Shown one piece after another: positions 7,686 through 15,702 of a DNA stretch of 19,141 nucleotides; the first letter of the stretch is position 1, and every line of letters begins with the position of its first letter. Made by a program: the position numbers and the translations under genes. The notes below the pieces were generated by a model. That model was not told the DNA's origin and made no database searches. It worked only from the letters and a program-made list of their open reading frames with translations. The stretch is from Alphaproteobacteria bacterium (GTDB taxonomy: Bacteria; Pseudomonadota; Alphaproteobacteria; Bin95), in assembly GCA_022822125.1 (NCBI GenBank), contig JAJECF010000095.1, forward strand, positions 1-19,141. The letters are read 5' to 3'.

Positions 7686-8672
7686 ATGCCGATCCCGGTC
7701 ATCGATATCGGGCCTTACCTGGAGAGCGGGGAGGAAGGCAAAGGAAGGATTGCCCGCGAGATTGCCGCGGCATGCACGGAGGCGGGATTCTTCTGCATCA
7801 CCGGCCACGGGGTGTCCGAAGACCTCATCGCCCGCACGCGGCGCGCCGCCGTGGAATTCTTCGCCCTGCCGCTCGCCGAAAAACGCCGGATTCTGCGACC
7901 CGCAAACCGGGTTGGCCGCGGCTATTACCCGTTCGCCGACCGCTCGCTCGCCCACACGCTGGGCGAAGAGACGCCGCCCGACCTCCAGGAGGCCTTCGCC
8001 ATGGGGCCGCCCGACATACCCGATGACGACTACTACCGGGGCGAGGTGGCGGCCTATTTCTTCGCGGAAAACCGTTATCCCGCCCGGCCTGGAGACTTCC
8101 GGAAAACGGTCGACGACTATTTCCGCGCCCTGGCCGGGCTTTGCGACCGGCTCATGGGCGCCATGGCGCTGGCGCTCGGGCTCAGGGAGGATTTCTTCGC
8201 CGACCGGATCGACCGTCCCGCCTGCGGCCTCAGGCTCATCCGCTATCCCGCGCAGACGGCTGCTCCCGAGAGTCGCCAGCTTCGCGCCGGCGCGCATACC
8301 GATTACGGCACGCTGACCGTGCTGCGCGGCGACGATGCGCCGGGCACCCTGCAGATAAAGCTGCCGCAGGGCGGCTGGACCGACCTGCATCCACCCGGCG
8401 ACGCCTTTGTCTGCAATCTGGGGGACGCGATGGCGCGCTGGACCGGCGGGCGCTGGGCATCGACGCTGCACCGGGTGGCGAACCCGCCCGCCGGCGCGCC
8501 GCAACGCGACCGCCTCTCGCTCGTCTTCTTCCACCAGCCCAATTACGACGCCTTGCTGAACGGGATTTTCGAAGACGCCGGAGACGCCGTGACCCTCGCG
8601 GACCACTATATCGAGAAAATCCACCTGGCCGCCGGGACCGGCGGACCGCCGCGCGCCGCGAGGGACGAATAG
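7686..8672 (+). CDS. Isopenicillin N synthase-family Fe(II)/2-oxoglutarate-dependent oxygenase
   Basis: 328 residues. The start at 7686 gives the family's usual opening (MPIPVIDIGPYL) and has AGGGG 8 nt upstream; the in-frame ATG at 7647 would overlap the preceding gene and adds an unrelated tail. The N-terminal DIOX domain shows FFCITGHGV at 36-43. The jelly-roll core shows HTD (His204, Asp206) and His262 in STLHRV as the iron facial triad, and Arg276-x-Ser278 as the 2-oxoglutarate carboxylate site. RxS argues for a true 2-oxoglutarate enzyme rather than isopenicillin N synthase activity itself. It is probably cotranscribed with the CoA-transferase gene; the hydroxylated substrate is unknown. 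Confidence 0.9.
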   Translation: MPIPVIDIGPYLESGEEGKGRIAREIAAACTEAGFFCITGHGVSEDLIARTRRAAVEFFALPLAEKRRILRPANRVGRGYYPFADRSLAHTLGEETPPDLQEAFAMGPPDIPDDDYYRGEVAAYFFAENRYPARPGDFRKTVDDYFRALAGLCDRLMGAMALALGLREDFFADRIDRPACGLRLIRYPAQTAAPESRQLRAGAHTDYGTLTVLRGDDAPGTLQIKLPQGGWTDLHPPGDAFVCNLGDAMARWTGGRWASTLHRVANPPAGAPQRDRLSLVFFHQPNYDALLNGIFEDAGDAVTLADHYIEKIHLAAGTGGPPRAARDE

Positions 8673-8676
8673 CGCG

Positions 8677-8694
8677 GGCGGCTTCCGGGCCGCC
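8677..8694 (+). terminator. GC-rich hairpin after the oxygenase gene
   Basis: GGCGGC and GCCGCC form a 6-bp all-GC stem around TTCCGG, starting 4 nt after the stop codon. The flank GTCATAATT has no real T run. Its position between an operon end and the Pho-box promoter fits a terminator, but the missing U tract keeps confidence low. Confidence 0.4.
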
Positions 8695-8733
8695 GTCATA
8701 ATTCCCCGTTCCGCCGCGCCGCGCGCAATATTT

Positions 8734-8751
8734 GTGTCACACAACTGAAAT
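8734..8751 (+). promoter_or_regulatory. Candidate Pho box upstream of pstS
   Basis: GTGTCAC, a 4-base spacer ACAA, then CTGAAAT: two 7-mers at the 11-bp period expected for PhoB binding. They match the CTGTCAY-type half-site in six and five of seven bases. A third, weaker element follows at the same period. A CATAAC hexamer at 8757-8762 is a possible -10. The box is 92 bp upstream of the pstS start, in the only sizeable gap before the phosphate operon, so phosphate-starvation control by PhoB is a reasonable inference. Confidence 0.55.
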
Positions 8752-8843
8752 AATGACATAACCGCCACGCGCGAGCGTCCGGCCGTGCGGCGAGGCACAA
8801 GCTGCCCGACGCCATGTCGAAGTCAACAAGGAAAGTTCCAAGG

Positions 8844-9890
8844 ATGAAGAAAACGCTGATCGCCGGGCTGCTCGCCGGCGTGGCGGTTGCGGGCGCCGCA
8901 GAGGCTCGCGACCAGATCCGCATTGTCGGGTCGTCGACCGTGTTTCCGTTCTCGACGGCGGTCGCCGAACGGTTCGGCAAGACCACCTCCTTCAAGACCC
9001 CGATCGTCGAGTCGACCGGCTCGGGCGGCGGGCTCAAGCTGTTCTGCGCCGGCGTCGGCGAAGGGCATCCCGACATCACCAACGCGTCGCGGCGCATCAA
9101 GACGAAGGAAGTCGAGACCTGCGCCAAGAACGGCGTCGCCGACGTCGTCGAGGTCAAGGTGGGCTATGACGGCATCGTGCTCGCCAATTCCCGCGACACC
9201 GCGCAGTTCTCCCTGACGCTCAAGGATGTCTTCCTCGCGCTCGCGCATGAGGTGCCGGAAGGCGACTGCGGGGCGGCGGATGCCTGCCCGATGGTCGCGA
9301 ACCCGAACCGCACCTGGAAGGACGTCAATCCGGACCTGCCGGATGTGCGCATCGAGGTGCTGGGCCCGCCGGCGACCTCCGGCACGCGCGACGCCTTCGT
9401 CGAGCTCGCCATGGAAGGCGGTTGCAAGGCCTTCAAGGGCATCAAGGCCATGAAGAAGGCCGACAAGAAGGCCTACAAGAAGGTCTGCCATACGATCCGC
9501 GAAGACGGCATGTATATCGAGGCCGGCGAGAACGACAATCTGATCGTCCAGAAACTGACGACCAATCCGCGCGCGCTCGGAATTTTCGGTTTCAGCTTCC
9601 TCGACCAGAACTCCGACAAGCTGCAGGGCAGCACGGTCGATGGCGTGGCGCCGGAGTTCGAGGAAATCGCGGCGGGCAACTATCCTGTCTCCCGCGCTCT
9701 CTTCTTCTATGTGAAGAAGGCGCATATCGGCCAGGTGCCCGGCATCGCCGAGTTCATCGCCGAGTTCACGAACGAGGCGACCTGGGGCCCTGAGGGCTAT
9801 CTGGCCGACAAGGGCCTGATCCCGATGTCCGACGCCGAGCGCAAGGAGTGGAGCGCGTCGGCCAACGGCCTTCAAAACCTGTCGATGTAA
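8844..9890 (+). CDS. pstS: Phosphate ABC transporter substrate-binding protein PstS
   Basis: 348 residues: a periplasmic protein that captures phosphate and delivers it to PstCA. It has a Lys-Lys N-terminus and hydrophobic core (TLIAGLLAGVAVAGAAEA) with probable cleavage after AEA. Phosphate-site segments follow the family: GSSTVFPF, STGSGGG, NASRRI and TSGTRD. The chosen ATG has AAGGA 11 nt upstream and places the signal peptide at the N-terminus; the in-frame ATG at 8814 lacks a ribosome site. Oddities: six cysteines in the mature part (in LFC, ETC, GDC, DAC, GGC and KVC), enough for three disulfides, and a lysine-rich patch (KAMKKADKKAYKKV). First gene of the pst operon, behind a candidate Pho box. 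Confidence 0.95.
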   Translation: MKKTLIAGLLAGVAVAGAAEARDQIRIVGSSTVFPFSTAVAERFGKTTSFKTPIVESTGSGGGLKLFCAGVGEGHPDITNASRRIKTKEVETCAKNGVADVVEVKVGYDGIVLANSRDTAQFSLTLKDVFLALAHEVPEGDCGAADACPMVANPNRTWKDVNPDLPDVRIEVLGPPATSGTRDAFVELAMEGGCKAFKGIKAMKKADKKAYKKVCHTIREDGMYIEAGENDNLIVQKLTTNPRALGIFGFSFLDQNSDKLQGSTVDGVAPEFEEIAAGNYPVSRALFFYVKKAHIGQVPGIAEFIAEFTNEATWGPEGYLADKGLIPMSDAERKEWSASANGLQNLSM

Positions 9891-9909
9891 GGCCGCGGCG
9901 GAGCCCGGC

Positions 9910-10899
9910 ATGGCGCAGACAGCTACTGAGGCGAGGGGCGGAACCCGCCCCTCGCTTCTGGCGGCGGCCGAAGGACGGCGCGCGCGCCAGATCCTGGGCG
10001 AGCGCGTCCTGCTGGGGCTCCTCCTCGCCAGTTCCCTCGTTGCGATCCTGACAACGATCGGGATCGTGCTTTCGCTTCTCTTCGAGACCATTCGTTTCCT
10101 CGACGCCGTCCCGCTGTTCGACTTCCTGTTCGGGCTGAACTGGAGCCCGCAGATCGCCATTCGGGAAGACCAGGTGGGGTCGTCCGGCGCGTTCGGCGTG
10201 GTGCCGCTTCTGGTCGGCACCGGCCTCATCGCCGCCGTCGCGATGACCGTCGCAGGGCCTTTGGGATTGCTGTCCGCCGTCTATCTGGCGGAATACGCCA
10301 GCCCGCGCGCCCGTTCCGTCGCCAAGCCGATCCTGGAAATCCTCGCCGGTATCCCGACCGTGGTTTACGGCTTCTTCGCCGTATTGGTCGTCGCGCCCTT
10401 CGTGCGCGACTCTTCCGAATCCATCGGCTTCGAAGTCTCTTCGGAAAGCGCGCTCGCCGCCGGCATGGTGATGGGCGTGATGATTATTCCCATTGTCTCC
10501 TCGCTCGCCGACGATGTGATTGCCGCCGTGCCTCAATCGCTGCGCGAAGGCGCTTACGGCCTCGGCGCCACCAAGTCCGAAACCGTCCGCGACGTCGTGC
10601 TTCCCGCAGCGCTTCCCGGAATCGGCGGCGCGCTGCTGCTCGGCGTCTCGCGCGCCATCGGGGAGACCATGATCGTCGTCATGGCGGCGGGATTGTCCGC
10701 CCACCTTACCGTCAATCCGCTGCAGGCCGTGACGACCATCACCGTGCAGATGGTGGCGCTGCTCACCGGCGATCAGGAGTTCGACAGCCCGAAGACGCTG
10801 GCCGCTTTCGCGCTCGGCCTGCTGCTGTTCATCGCGACGCTGATTCTCAACCTGATCGCACTCATGCTCGTGCGCCGCTATCAGGAACGCTATGACTGA
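9910..10899 (+). CDS. pstC: Phosphate ABC transporter permease PstC
   Basis: 329 residues, inner membrane. The first membrane segment is at about 32-58, followed by a periplasmic loop and five further hydrophobic segments (about 96-128, 143-164, 181-200, 236-262 and 296-322). The cytoplasmic coupling (EAA-type) loop at about 212-238 reads REGAYGLGATKSET and then LPAALPGI, the contact with PstB. The size is close to E. coli PstC, without the long N-terminal extension some alphaproteobacterial PstC proteins carry. It begins 19 bp after pstS, with GCGGAG before the ATG, and its last 8 bases overlap pstA, so the pair is translationally coupled. Confidence 0.95.
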   Translation: MAQTATEARGGTRPSLLAAAEGRRARQILGERVLLGLLLASSLVAILTTIGIVLSLLFETIRFLDAVPLFDFLFGLNWSPQIAIREDQVGSSGAFGVVPLLVGTGLIAAVAMTVAGPLGLLSAVYLAEYASPRARSVAKPILEILAGIPTVVYGFFAVLVVAPFVRDSSESIGFEVSSESALAAGMVMGVMIIPIVSSLADDVIAAVPQSLREGAYGLGATKSETVRDVVLPAALPGIGGALLLGVSRAIGETMIVVMAAGLSAHLTVNPLQAVTTITVQMVALLTGDQEFDSPKTLAAFALGLLLFIATLILNLIALMLVRRYQERYD

Positions 10900-12172
10900 C
10901 CCGCGACAGAGCCCGTCCGGGATTATCCTGGCCTCTCTGCCCCGGCGCCGGAGGGCGGAGGCACGCTTCCGCTTCTACGGCATCGCGGCCATCGGCATTG
11001 CGCTCGCCTTCCTCCTCCTGCTGGTCGGCGCCATCGGCTACCAGAGCATCGGCGCGTTCACGCAGACCGAGATCGCTCTCGATGCGACCCTCGACGAGAG
11101 CGTGCTCGACCCGGGCGGCGGCCGTGACCCCGAAACCCTTTCGACCGCGAACTACCGCGCCGTCGTGCGCGCAGCACTCGGAAACATCTTCCCGGAAGCG
11201 GTGCAGAAGCGCCGGGACCGGCGCAGGCTCATGGCGCTGGTCAGCGTCGGCGCCGGATTCGAACTGCGCAAGCTGGTGCTCGAAGATCCCGATCAGATCG
11301 GCAGGACGGTGCGCGTCTGGGTGCCGGCCGACGATGAAGTGGACCTGTTGCTCAAGGGCGCGACGCCCCGCGATTCCGGCCGCTTCACGGAAAAGCAGCT
11401 CGGCTGGCTGGACCGGCTCGAGGAGGAGGGGCGCATCCGCAACGCCTTCAATTGGCGCTTCTTCTCGAACGGCGACAGCCGGGAACCGGAGCTTGCCGGC
11501 ATACTGGGCGCGATTTCGGGTTCGTTCTTCGCGCTCCTGACCTGCCTCGTGCTGAGCTTCCCGCTCGGCGTGATGGCGGCGATTTATCTGGAGGAGTTCG
11601 CGCCGCGCAACCGCTGGACCGATCTCATCGAGATCAACATCAACAATCTGGCTGCCGTTCCCTCAATCGTCTTCGGCCTGCTGGGCCTTGCGATTTTCCT
11701 CGGCTTTATGGGGCTCACGCGCTCGGCGCCGCTGGTCGGCGGCATGGTGCTCGCATTGATGACGCTGCCGACCGTCATCATCGCCACGCGGGCTTCGCTC
11801 CGCGCCGTGCCGCCCTCGATCCGAGAAGCTGCCATCGGCCTCGGCGCCAGCCGGATGCAGGCCATGCTGCATCACACGCTTCCGCTCGCCATGCCGGGCA
11901 TTATGACGGGCACGATCATCGGCATGGCTCAGGCGCTGGGCGAATCGGCGCCGCTCATCATGATCGGCATGGTCGCCTTCATCGTGGACGTGCCCCAGGG
12001 CCTGTTCGACCCCGCGTCGGCCCTGCCGGTGCAAATCTATATCTGGGCGGACAGCCCCGAACGCGCCTTCGCCGAGAAGACCGCCGCGGCTATCGTCGTC
12101 CTGCTGGCTTTCCTGGTCGTCATGAATCTGGCGGCCGTCATTCTGCGCCGGCGTTTCGAGCGCCGCTGGTAG
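10892..12172 (+). CDS. pstA: Phosphate ABC transporter permease PstA with long N-terminal insert (DUF3333 type)
   Basis: 426 residues against about 296 in E. coli PstA. After a basic cytoplasmic N-terminus and a first membrane segment at 29-51 there is an extra, mostly hydrophilic loop of about 150 residues (52-200), rich in charged residues and predicted periplasmic. This matches the DUF3333 type of PstA known in alphaproteobacteria and some gammaproteobacteria. The conserved permease core follows: [12 protein letters not shown], the coupling loop [10 protein letters not shown] with LPLAMPGI at 311-337, and [10 protein letters not shown] at 350-359. It forms the channel with PstC. The start lies inside pstC (8-base overlap); AGGAGG for the next gene begins at its stop codon. 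Confidence 0.94.
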   Translation: MTDPRQSPSGIILASLPRRRRAEARFRFYGIAAIGIALAFLLLLVGAIGYQSIGAFTQTEIALDATLDESVLDPGGGRDPETLSTANYRAVVRAALGNIFPEAVQKRRDRRRLMALVSVGAGFELRKLVLEDPDQIGRTVRVWVPADDEVDLLLKGATPRDSGRFTEKQLGWLDRLEEEGRIRNAFNWRFFSNGDSREPELAGILGAISGSFFALLTCLVLSFPLGVMAAIYLEEFAPRNRWTDLIEININNLAAVPSIVFGLLGLAIFLGFMGLTRSAPLVGGMVLALMTLPTVIIATRASLRAVPPSIREAAIGLGASRMQAMLHHTLPLAMPGIMTGTIIGMAQALGESAPLIMIGMVAFIVDVPQGLFDPASALPVQIYIWADSPERAFAEKTAAAIVVLLAFLVVMNLAAVILRRRFERRW

Positions 12173-12192
12173 GAGGTTCGGTCCTGTTGGAT

Positions 12193-12966
12193 ATGTCCCC
12201 GAGCAATGCCATGCCCAAGCTGACGGCGCGCGGCGTCAATGTCTTCTACGACGATGCGCATGCGCTGAAACAGGTCGATCTCGACATCCGCGCCCATGAA
12301 GTCACGGCGCTCATCGGCCCGTCCGGCTGCGGCAAATCCACCTTCCTGCGCTGCCTCAACCGGATGAACGACCTGATCGAGATCTGCCGGGTGGACGGCG
12401 ATATCCGCCTCGACGGCGAGGACATCTACGATCCGGCGGTGGACCTCGTCTATCTCCGCGCACGCATCGGAATGGTGTTCCAGAAGCCCAACCCGTTCCC
12501 GAAGTCGGTCTTCGACAATGTCGCCTACGGGCCGAAAATCCACGGTCTGGCGGGCTCGCGCGCCGAGATGGACGAGATCGTCGTCTCGAGCCTGGAGCGC
12601 GCCGGCCTCTTCGAGGAGGTGAAGGACCGCCTCGATGCGCCTGCAACCGGCCTGTCGGGCGGGCAGCAGCAGCGCCTGTGCATCGCGCGCGCGATCGCCG
12701 TGCGCCCGGAGGTCATCCTGATGGACGAGCCCTGTTCCGCGCTCGATCCCATCGCCACGGCGCGCATTGAGGCGCTGATCGACGAACTCAAGCAGAATTT
12801 CACCATCGTGATCGTCACCCACTCCATGCAGCAGGCGGCGCGCGTCTCGCAGCGCACCGCGTTTTTCCATCTGGGCGATCTGGTCGAGGTCGGCGACACC
12901 GACACGGTGTTCACCAAGCCTGTCGATCCGCGCACGGAATCCTATATCTCCGGCCATATCGGCTGA
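12193..12966 (+). CDS. pstB: Phosphate ABC transporter ATPase PstB
   Basis: 257 residues, the standard length. All ATPase motifs are intact: Walker [10 protein letters not shown] at 42-50, Q-loop Gln97 in [11 protein letters not shown] (the PstB hallmark), signature LSGGQ at 154-158, Walker B ILMDEP with Glu179, and switch His210. It powers phosphate import through PstCA. Start choice: AGGAGG at 12171-12176 is 16 nt before this ATG but only 10 nt before an in-frame TTG at 12187, which would add two residues. An internal ATG at 12211 is also possible. It lies 20 bp after pstA. Confidence 0.95.
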   Translation: MSPSNAMPKLTARGVNVFYDDAHALKQVDLDIRAHEVTALIGPSGCGKSTFLRCLNRMNDLIEICRVDGDIRLDGEDIYDPAVDLVYLRARIGMVFQKPNPFPKSVFDNVAYGPKIHGLAGSRAEMDEIVVSSLERAGLFEEVKDRLDAPATGLSGGQQQRLCIARAIAVRPEVILMDEPCSALDPIATARIEALIDELKQNFTIVIVTHSMQQAARVSQRTAFFHLGDLVEVGDTDTVFTKPVDPRTESYISGHIG

Positions 12967-12989
12967 CGGGGAGCAGGAGGCACCTTCCC

Positions 12990-13709
12990 ATGAACGACCG
13001 CGCCGAGCATATCTCCAAGGCCTTCGACGAGGAGTTGCGCCTTCTGGACAACCGGCTGGCCGAAATGGGCGGCCTGGTGGAAACGCAGCTCGCCGGCGCC
13101 ATGGAAGCTCTCCAGCGCGGCAATACCGAGCTTGCGGAGCGGATCGTCGCCCGCGACAAGGATATCGACGCGCTCGACATCGAAATAGACCTGTTCAGCG
13201 TCCGCCTCGTGGCGCTGCGCCAGCCTGTGGCGGCCGATCTCAGGACGATCTTCGCCGCCATAAAAATCTCCTCCGACCTTGAGCGCATCGGCGACCTCGC
13301 CAAGAATATCGCCAGGCGGACACAGGCGGTGAGCCGCTTTCCGCCCTTGCCGACGACGGTCTCCATCGCGTCGATGGCGCATGTCGTGCAGACGATGATC
13401 AAGCAGGTGCTGGATGCCTGGACGGCCCGCGACACGGAGGCCGCGGCGGATGTCTGCGCCCGCGACGCCGAGGTGGACCAGCACTATGCGAGCCTCTTCC
13501 GGGAACTGCTGACCTACATGATGGAGGATCCCCGCTATATCGGGCCATGCACGCACTTGCTCTTCGTGGCCAAGAACCTGGAGCGCGTCGGCGATCACAC
13601 GACCAATATCGCCGAGCAGATCGACTATGTCGTGCTGGGCACGCGGCCGTCGGACCGCCAGACGCACGACCCGACCAACACTCTCGTTCCGGAGGCCGAC
13701 AGCCAATGA
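12990..13709 (+). CDS. phoU: Phosphate signalling and transport regulator PhoU
   Basis: 239 residues made of two similar helical-bundle halves. Each half carries the metal-binding signature: DLERIGDLAKNIA at 96-108 and NLERVGDHTTNIA at 196-208. PhoU links PstSCAB transport activity to the PhoR-PhoB pathway, lowering signalling and uptake when phosphate is plentiful. AGGAGG at 12975-12980 is 9 nt before the ATG. The stop overlaps the phoB start (ATGA), which ties its synthesis to that of the response regulator. Confidence 0.95.
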   Translation: MNDRAEHISKAFDEELRLLDNRLAEMGGLVETQLAGAMEALQRGNTELAERIVARDKDIDALDIEIDLFSVRLVALRQPVAADLRTIFAAIKISSDLERIGDLAKNIARRTQAVSRFPPLPTTVSIASMAHVVQTMIKQVLDAWTARDTEAAADVCARDAEVDQHYASLFRELLTYMMEDPRYIGPCTHLLFVAKNLERVGDHTTNIAEQIDYVVLGTRPSDRQTHDPTNTLVPEADSQ

Positions 13710-14404
13710 CAGCAGAACGGCCGCATGTCCTCGTGGTCGAGGATGAGGCCCCCATCGTCGAACTGCTCCGCTACAATCTGGAGGCTTCCGGCTATTCGGT
13801 TTCGGTGGCTGCCGACGGCGAAGAAGCTCTGATCCAGGTCTCCGAGGCGCCGCCGGATGCAGTGCTGCTGGACTGGATGCTGCCGCGCAAGTCGGGAATC
13901 GAGGTCTGCCGGCAATTGCGCGCCAGGCCGGAAACGCGGACGCTGCCGGTCATTCTGCTGACGGCGCGGGGCGAGGAGGCGGACCGGGTTCGCGGCCTCG
14001 AGACCGGCGCCGACGACTATATCGTCAAGCCCTTCTCGCCGCGGGAACTGGAAGCGCGCCTCAAGGCGGTGCTGCGCCGTTCGCATCCTGCGCTGGTGGA
14101 GGAGGCGCTGGAATACCGGGGCATCGTCATGGACCTTGTCCGCCACCGCGTCTCGCGCGATGGCCGCAATGTGCATCTTGGCCCCAAGGAATACCGCCTG
14201 CTGCGCACATTCATGGAGCGGCCGACGCGGGTGCTGACGCGCTCGCAATTGCTCGACTTCGTCTGGGGCCGGGACGTCTATGTCGAGGAACGGACGGTCG
14301 ATGTCCATATCCGCCGACTGCGCAAGGCGCTGAACGGCGAAGGCGAGCCGGACGCCATCCGCACCGTGCGCTCGGGCGGCTACGCGCTCGACCTCGACCG
14401 CTGA
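13706..14404 (+). CDS. phoB: Phosphate regulon response regulator PhoB
   Basis: 232 residues, OmpR/PhoB family. The receiver domain has acidic-pocket residues Glu12-Asp13, phospho-acceptor Asp56 in LLDWMLP, Thr86 and Lys108 in IVKPFSP. The winged-helix DNA-binding domain follows (LGPKEYRLL, ERTVDVHIRRLRKAL, IRTVRSGGYAL). Phosphorylated PhoB binds Pho boxes such as the candidate at 8734-8751, which would give positive feedback on this operon. The start at 13706 overlaps the phoU stop by four bases and gives the standard N-terminus (HVLVVEDEAPIVELL). No phoR follows or precedes it here. The receiver and DNA-binding motifs, plus the pst context, make the call firm. Confidence 0.94.
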   Translation: MTAERPHVLVVEDEAPIVELLRYNLEASGYSVSVAADGEEALIQVSEAPPDAVLLDWMLPRKSGIEVCRQLRARPETRTLPVILLTARGEEADRVRGLETGADDYIVKPFSPRELEARLKAVLRRSHPALVEEALEYRGIVMDLVRHRVSRDGRNVHLGPKEYRLLRTFMERPTRVLTRSQLLDFVWGRDVYVEERTVDVHIRRLRKALNGEGEPDAIRTVRSGGYALDLDR

Positions 14405-14424
14405 GCCGGGCCGCAACTGTCATG

Positions 14425-14444
14425 GCGGGGCGTCCAGGCCTCGC
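14425..14444 (+). terminator. Possible terminator hairpin after phoB
   Basis: GCGGGGC and GCCTCGC pair over 7 bp (one G-U) around GTCCAG, 20 nt after the phoB stop. No T tract follows. The perfect-looking CTGTCAT just upstream (14417-14423) has no partner half-site 11 bp away. Confidence 0.3.
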
Positions 14445-14480
14445 GCTATAGTGACGGATCGCTGGCGGAGCGCCCTTGTC

Positions 14481-15182
14481 ATGATCGACGCCCATTACTG
14501 GCCGACCCCGAACGGCTGGAAGATTTCCATCGCGCTTGAGGAGATGGAGCTGGATTACCGCATCCTGCCGGTGAATATCGGCCGCGGCGACCAGTTCGAG
14601 CCGGATTTCCTGAAGATCAGCCCCAACAACCGCATGCCGGCCATCGTGGACCATGACCCGCCGGGCGGCGGCGCGGCGGTCTCGGTGTTCGAGAGCGGGG
14701 CGATCCTGCTTTACCTCGCGGAGAAGACGGGCCGGTTCATACCGACCGACCTGCGCGGCCGCATGGAGGTGGTCGAGTGGGTGATGTGGCAGATGGGCGG
14801 CCTCGGGCCGATGCTCGGTCAGTCAGGCCATTTCCGCTTCTACGCGCCCGAGACGATCCCCTATGCCGTCGAGCGCTACACCAACGAGATGCTGCGGCTT
14901 TACGGGGTGCTCGACCGTCGGCTGGAGGGGCGCGAGTTCATCGCCGGCGACTATTCCATCGCCGACATGGCCTGCTGGCCCTGGATCATCACCTACAAGC
15001 GCCAGCAGGTCGATCTCGACAGCTTCCCCAATGTGAAGCGCTGGTACAAGGGCCTCCAACAGCGCCCGGCGCTCCGGCGCGGCTACGAGGTCGGACGCGA
15101 ATTCGGCAGGCCCACCGGCCAGTGGGACGAGGAGGCGCGCAAGAATCTTTATGCCCACCCCAATCCGGGAGCCGCTAAATGA
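14481..15182 (+). CDS. yfcG: Glutathione transferase, YfcG-like disulfide-bond oxidoreductase
   Basis: 233 residues, closely resembling the E. coli YfcG/YghU nu-class pattern: PTPNGWKISIALEE at the N-terminus (Thr9 and Asn11 in the glutathione site), ISPNNRMPAIVDH with the cis-Pro53, FESGAILLYLAEKTGRF (Glu71-Ser72 binding glutathione), then GGLGPMLGQ and YSIADMACWPW in the helical domain. Enzymes of this group use glutathione for disulfide or peroxide reduction in the cytoplasm. The ATG at 14481 has GGCGGAG 10 nt upstream; an in-frame GTG at 14451 would add ten residues with no family match. The stop overlaps the next start (ATGA), so the VOC protein is made with it. Confidence 0.9.
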   Translation: MIDAHYWPTPNGWKISIALEEMELDYRILPVNIGRGDQFEPDFLKISPNNRMPAIVDHDPPGGGAAVSVFESGAILLYLAEKTGRFIPTDLRGRMEVVEWVMWQMGGLGPMLGQSGHFRFYAPETIPYAVERYTNEMLRLYGVLDRRLEGREFIAGDYSIADMACWPWIITYKRQQVDLDSFPNVKRWYKGLQQRPALRRGYEVGREFGRPTGQWDEEARKNLYAHPNPGAAK

Positions 15183-15655
15183 TCCAGATCAACGGCATGG
15201 CGCATGTCATCCTGACCGTGAGCCGGTTCGAGGAGGCGCGCGAATTCTACTGCGGCCTCCTGCCCTTCCTTGGCTTGCAGAAGGTCTATGACGGCAATAA
15301 TTTCGTCTATCATGTGGGCGGGCGCACCGCGCTCGGCATCCAGCGCCCGGCGCCGGAATATGAAGGCGAGCACTTCGTGCAGAACCGGGTCGGGCTGCAC
15401 CATCTCTGCCTCCGGGCGCGTTCGCGCGAGGATGTGGACGCGGCCGCAGCCAGGGTCCGCGAGCTCGGCGGGAAGATCGACCGCGGCCCGCTGGAGGCCG
15501 ATTTCGCGCCCGGCTACTACTATTTCGTCTTCGAGGACCCGGACGGCATCCGGCTGGAGGTCAACTACGTCCCCGGCAAGGGCCTGCTGGCCACCGACAC
15601 GCCGATGTCGCCCAGCGACGACCCCGACTGGGACCAGAACCCACCCGCAGGGTGA
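15179..15655 (+). CDS. VOC-superfamily (glyoxalase/dioxygenase fold) protein
   Basis: 158 residues with two beta-alpha-beta-beta-beta modules. The first opens MAHVILTVSRFEEAREFYCGLL, the second GLHHLCLRARSREDVDAA, and the C-terminal strand reads FEDPDGIRLEVNY. Likely metal ligands are His9, His74 or His75, and Glu127. The superfamily includes glyoxalase I, glutathione-dependent resistance proteins and extradiol dioxygenases. The translational coupling to a glutathione transferase suggests a glutathione- or thiol-linked detoxification or isomerisation, but the substrate is not readable. A short Asp/Pro-rich tail (SPSDDPDWDQNPP) follows the fold. Confidence 0.85.
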   Translation: MIQINGMAHVILTVSRFEEAREFYCGLLPFLGLQKVYDGNNFVYHVGGRTALGIQRPAPEYEGEHFVQNRVGLHHLCLRARSREDVDAAAARVRELGGKIDRGPLEADFAPGYYYFVFEDPDGIRLEVNYVPGKGLLATDTPMSPSDDPDWDQNPPAG

Positions 15656-15678
15656 GTTCGCCATGTCGGCTATCGTGC

Positions 15679-15702
15679 GGGCCGACTGCGGAGGCTTGGC
15701 CC
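15679..15702. terminator. Hairpin between convergent genes
   Basis: GGGCCGA and TTGGCCC pair over 7 bp (one G-T) around a 10-nt loop, exactly filling the gap between the ends of the convergent VOC and ruvX genes. It could serve both directions, but neither side has a T run. Confidence 0.35.

Noticed and set aside
8823..10229. 468-codon minus-strand open frame over pstS and pstC
   Set aside because: It is a shadow opposite two confidently identified genes; the translation has no recognisable motif.
14417..14423. Perfect CTGTCAT half-site after phoB
   Set aside because: There is no second half-site at the 11-bp period and no gene clearly needing a Pho promoter immediately downstream, so it is probably chance.
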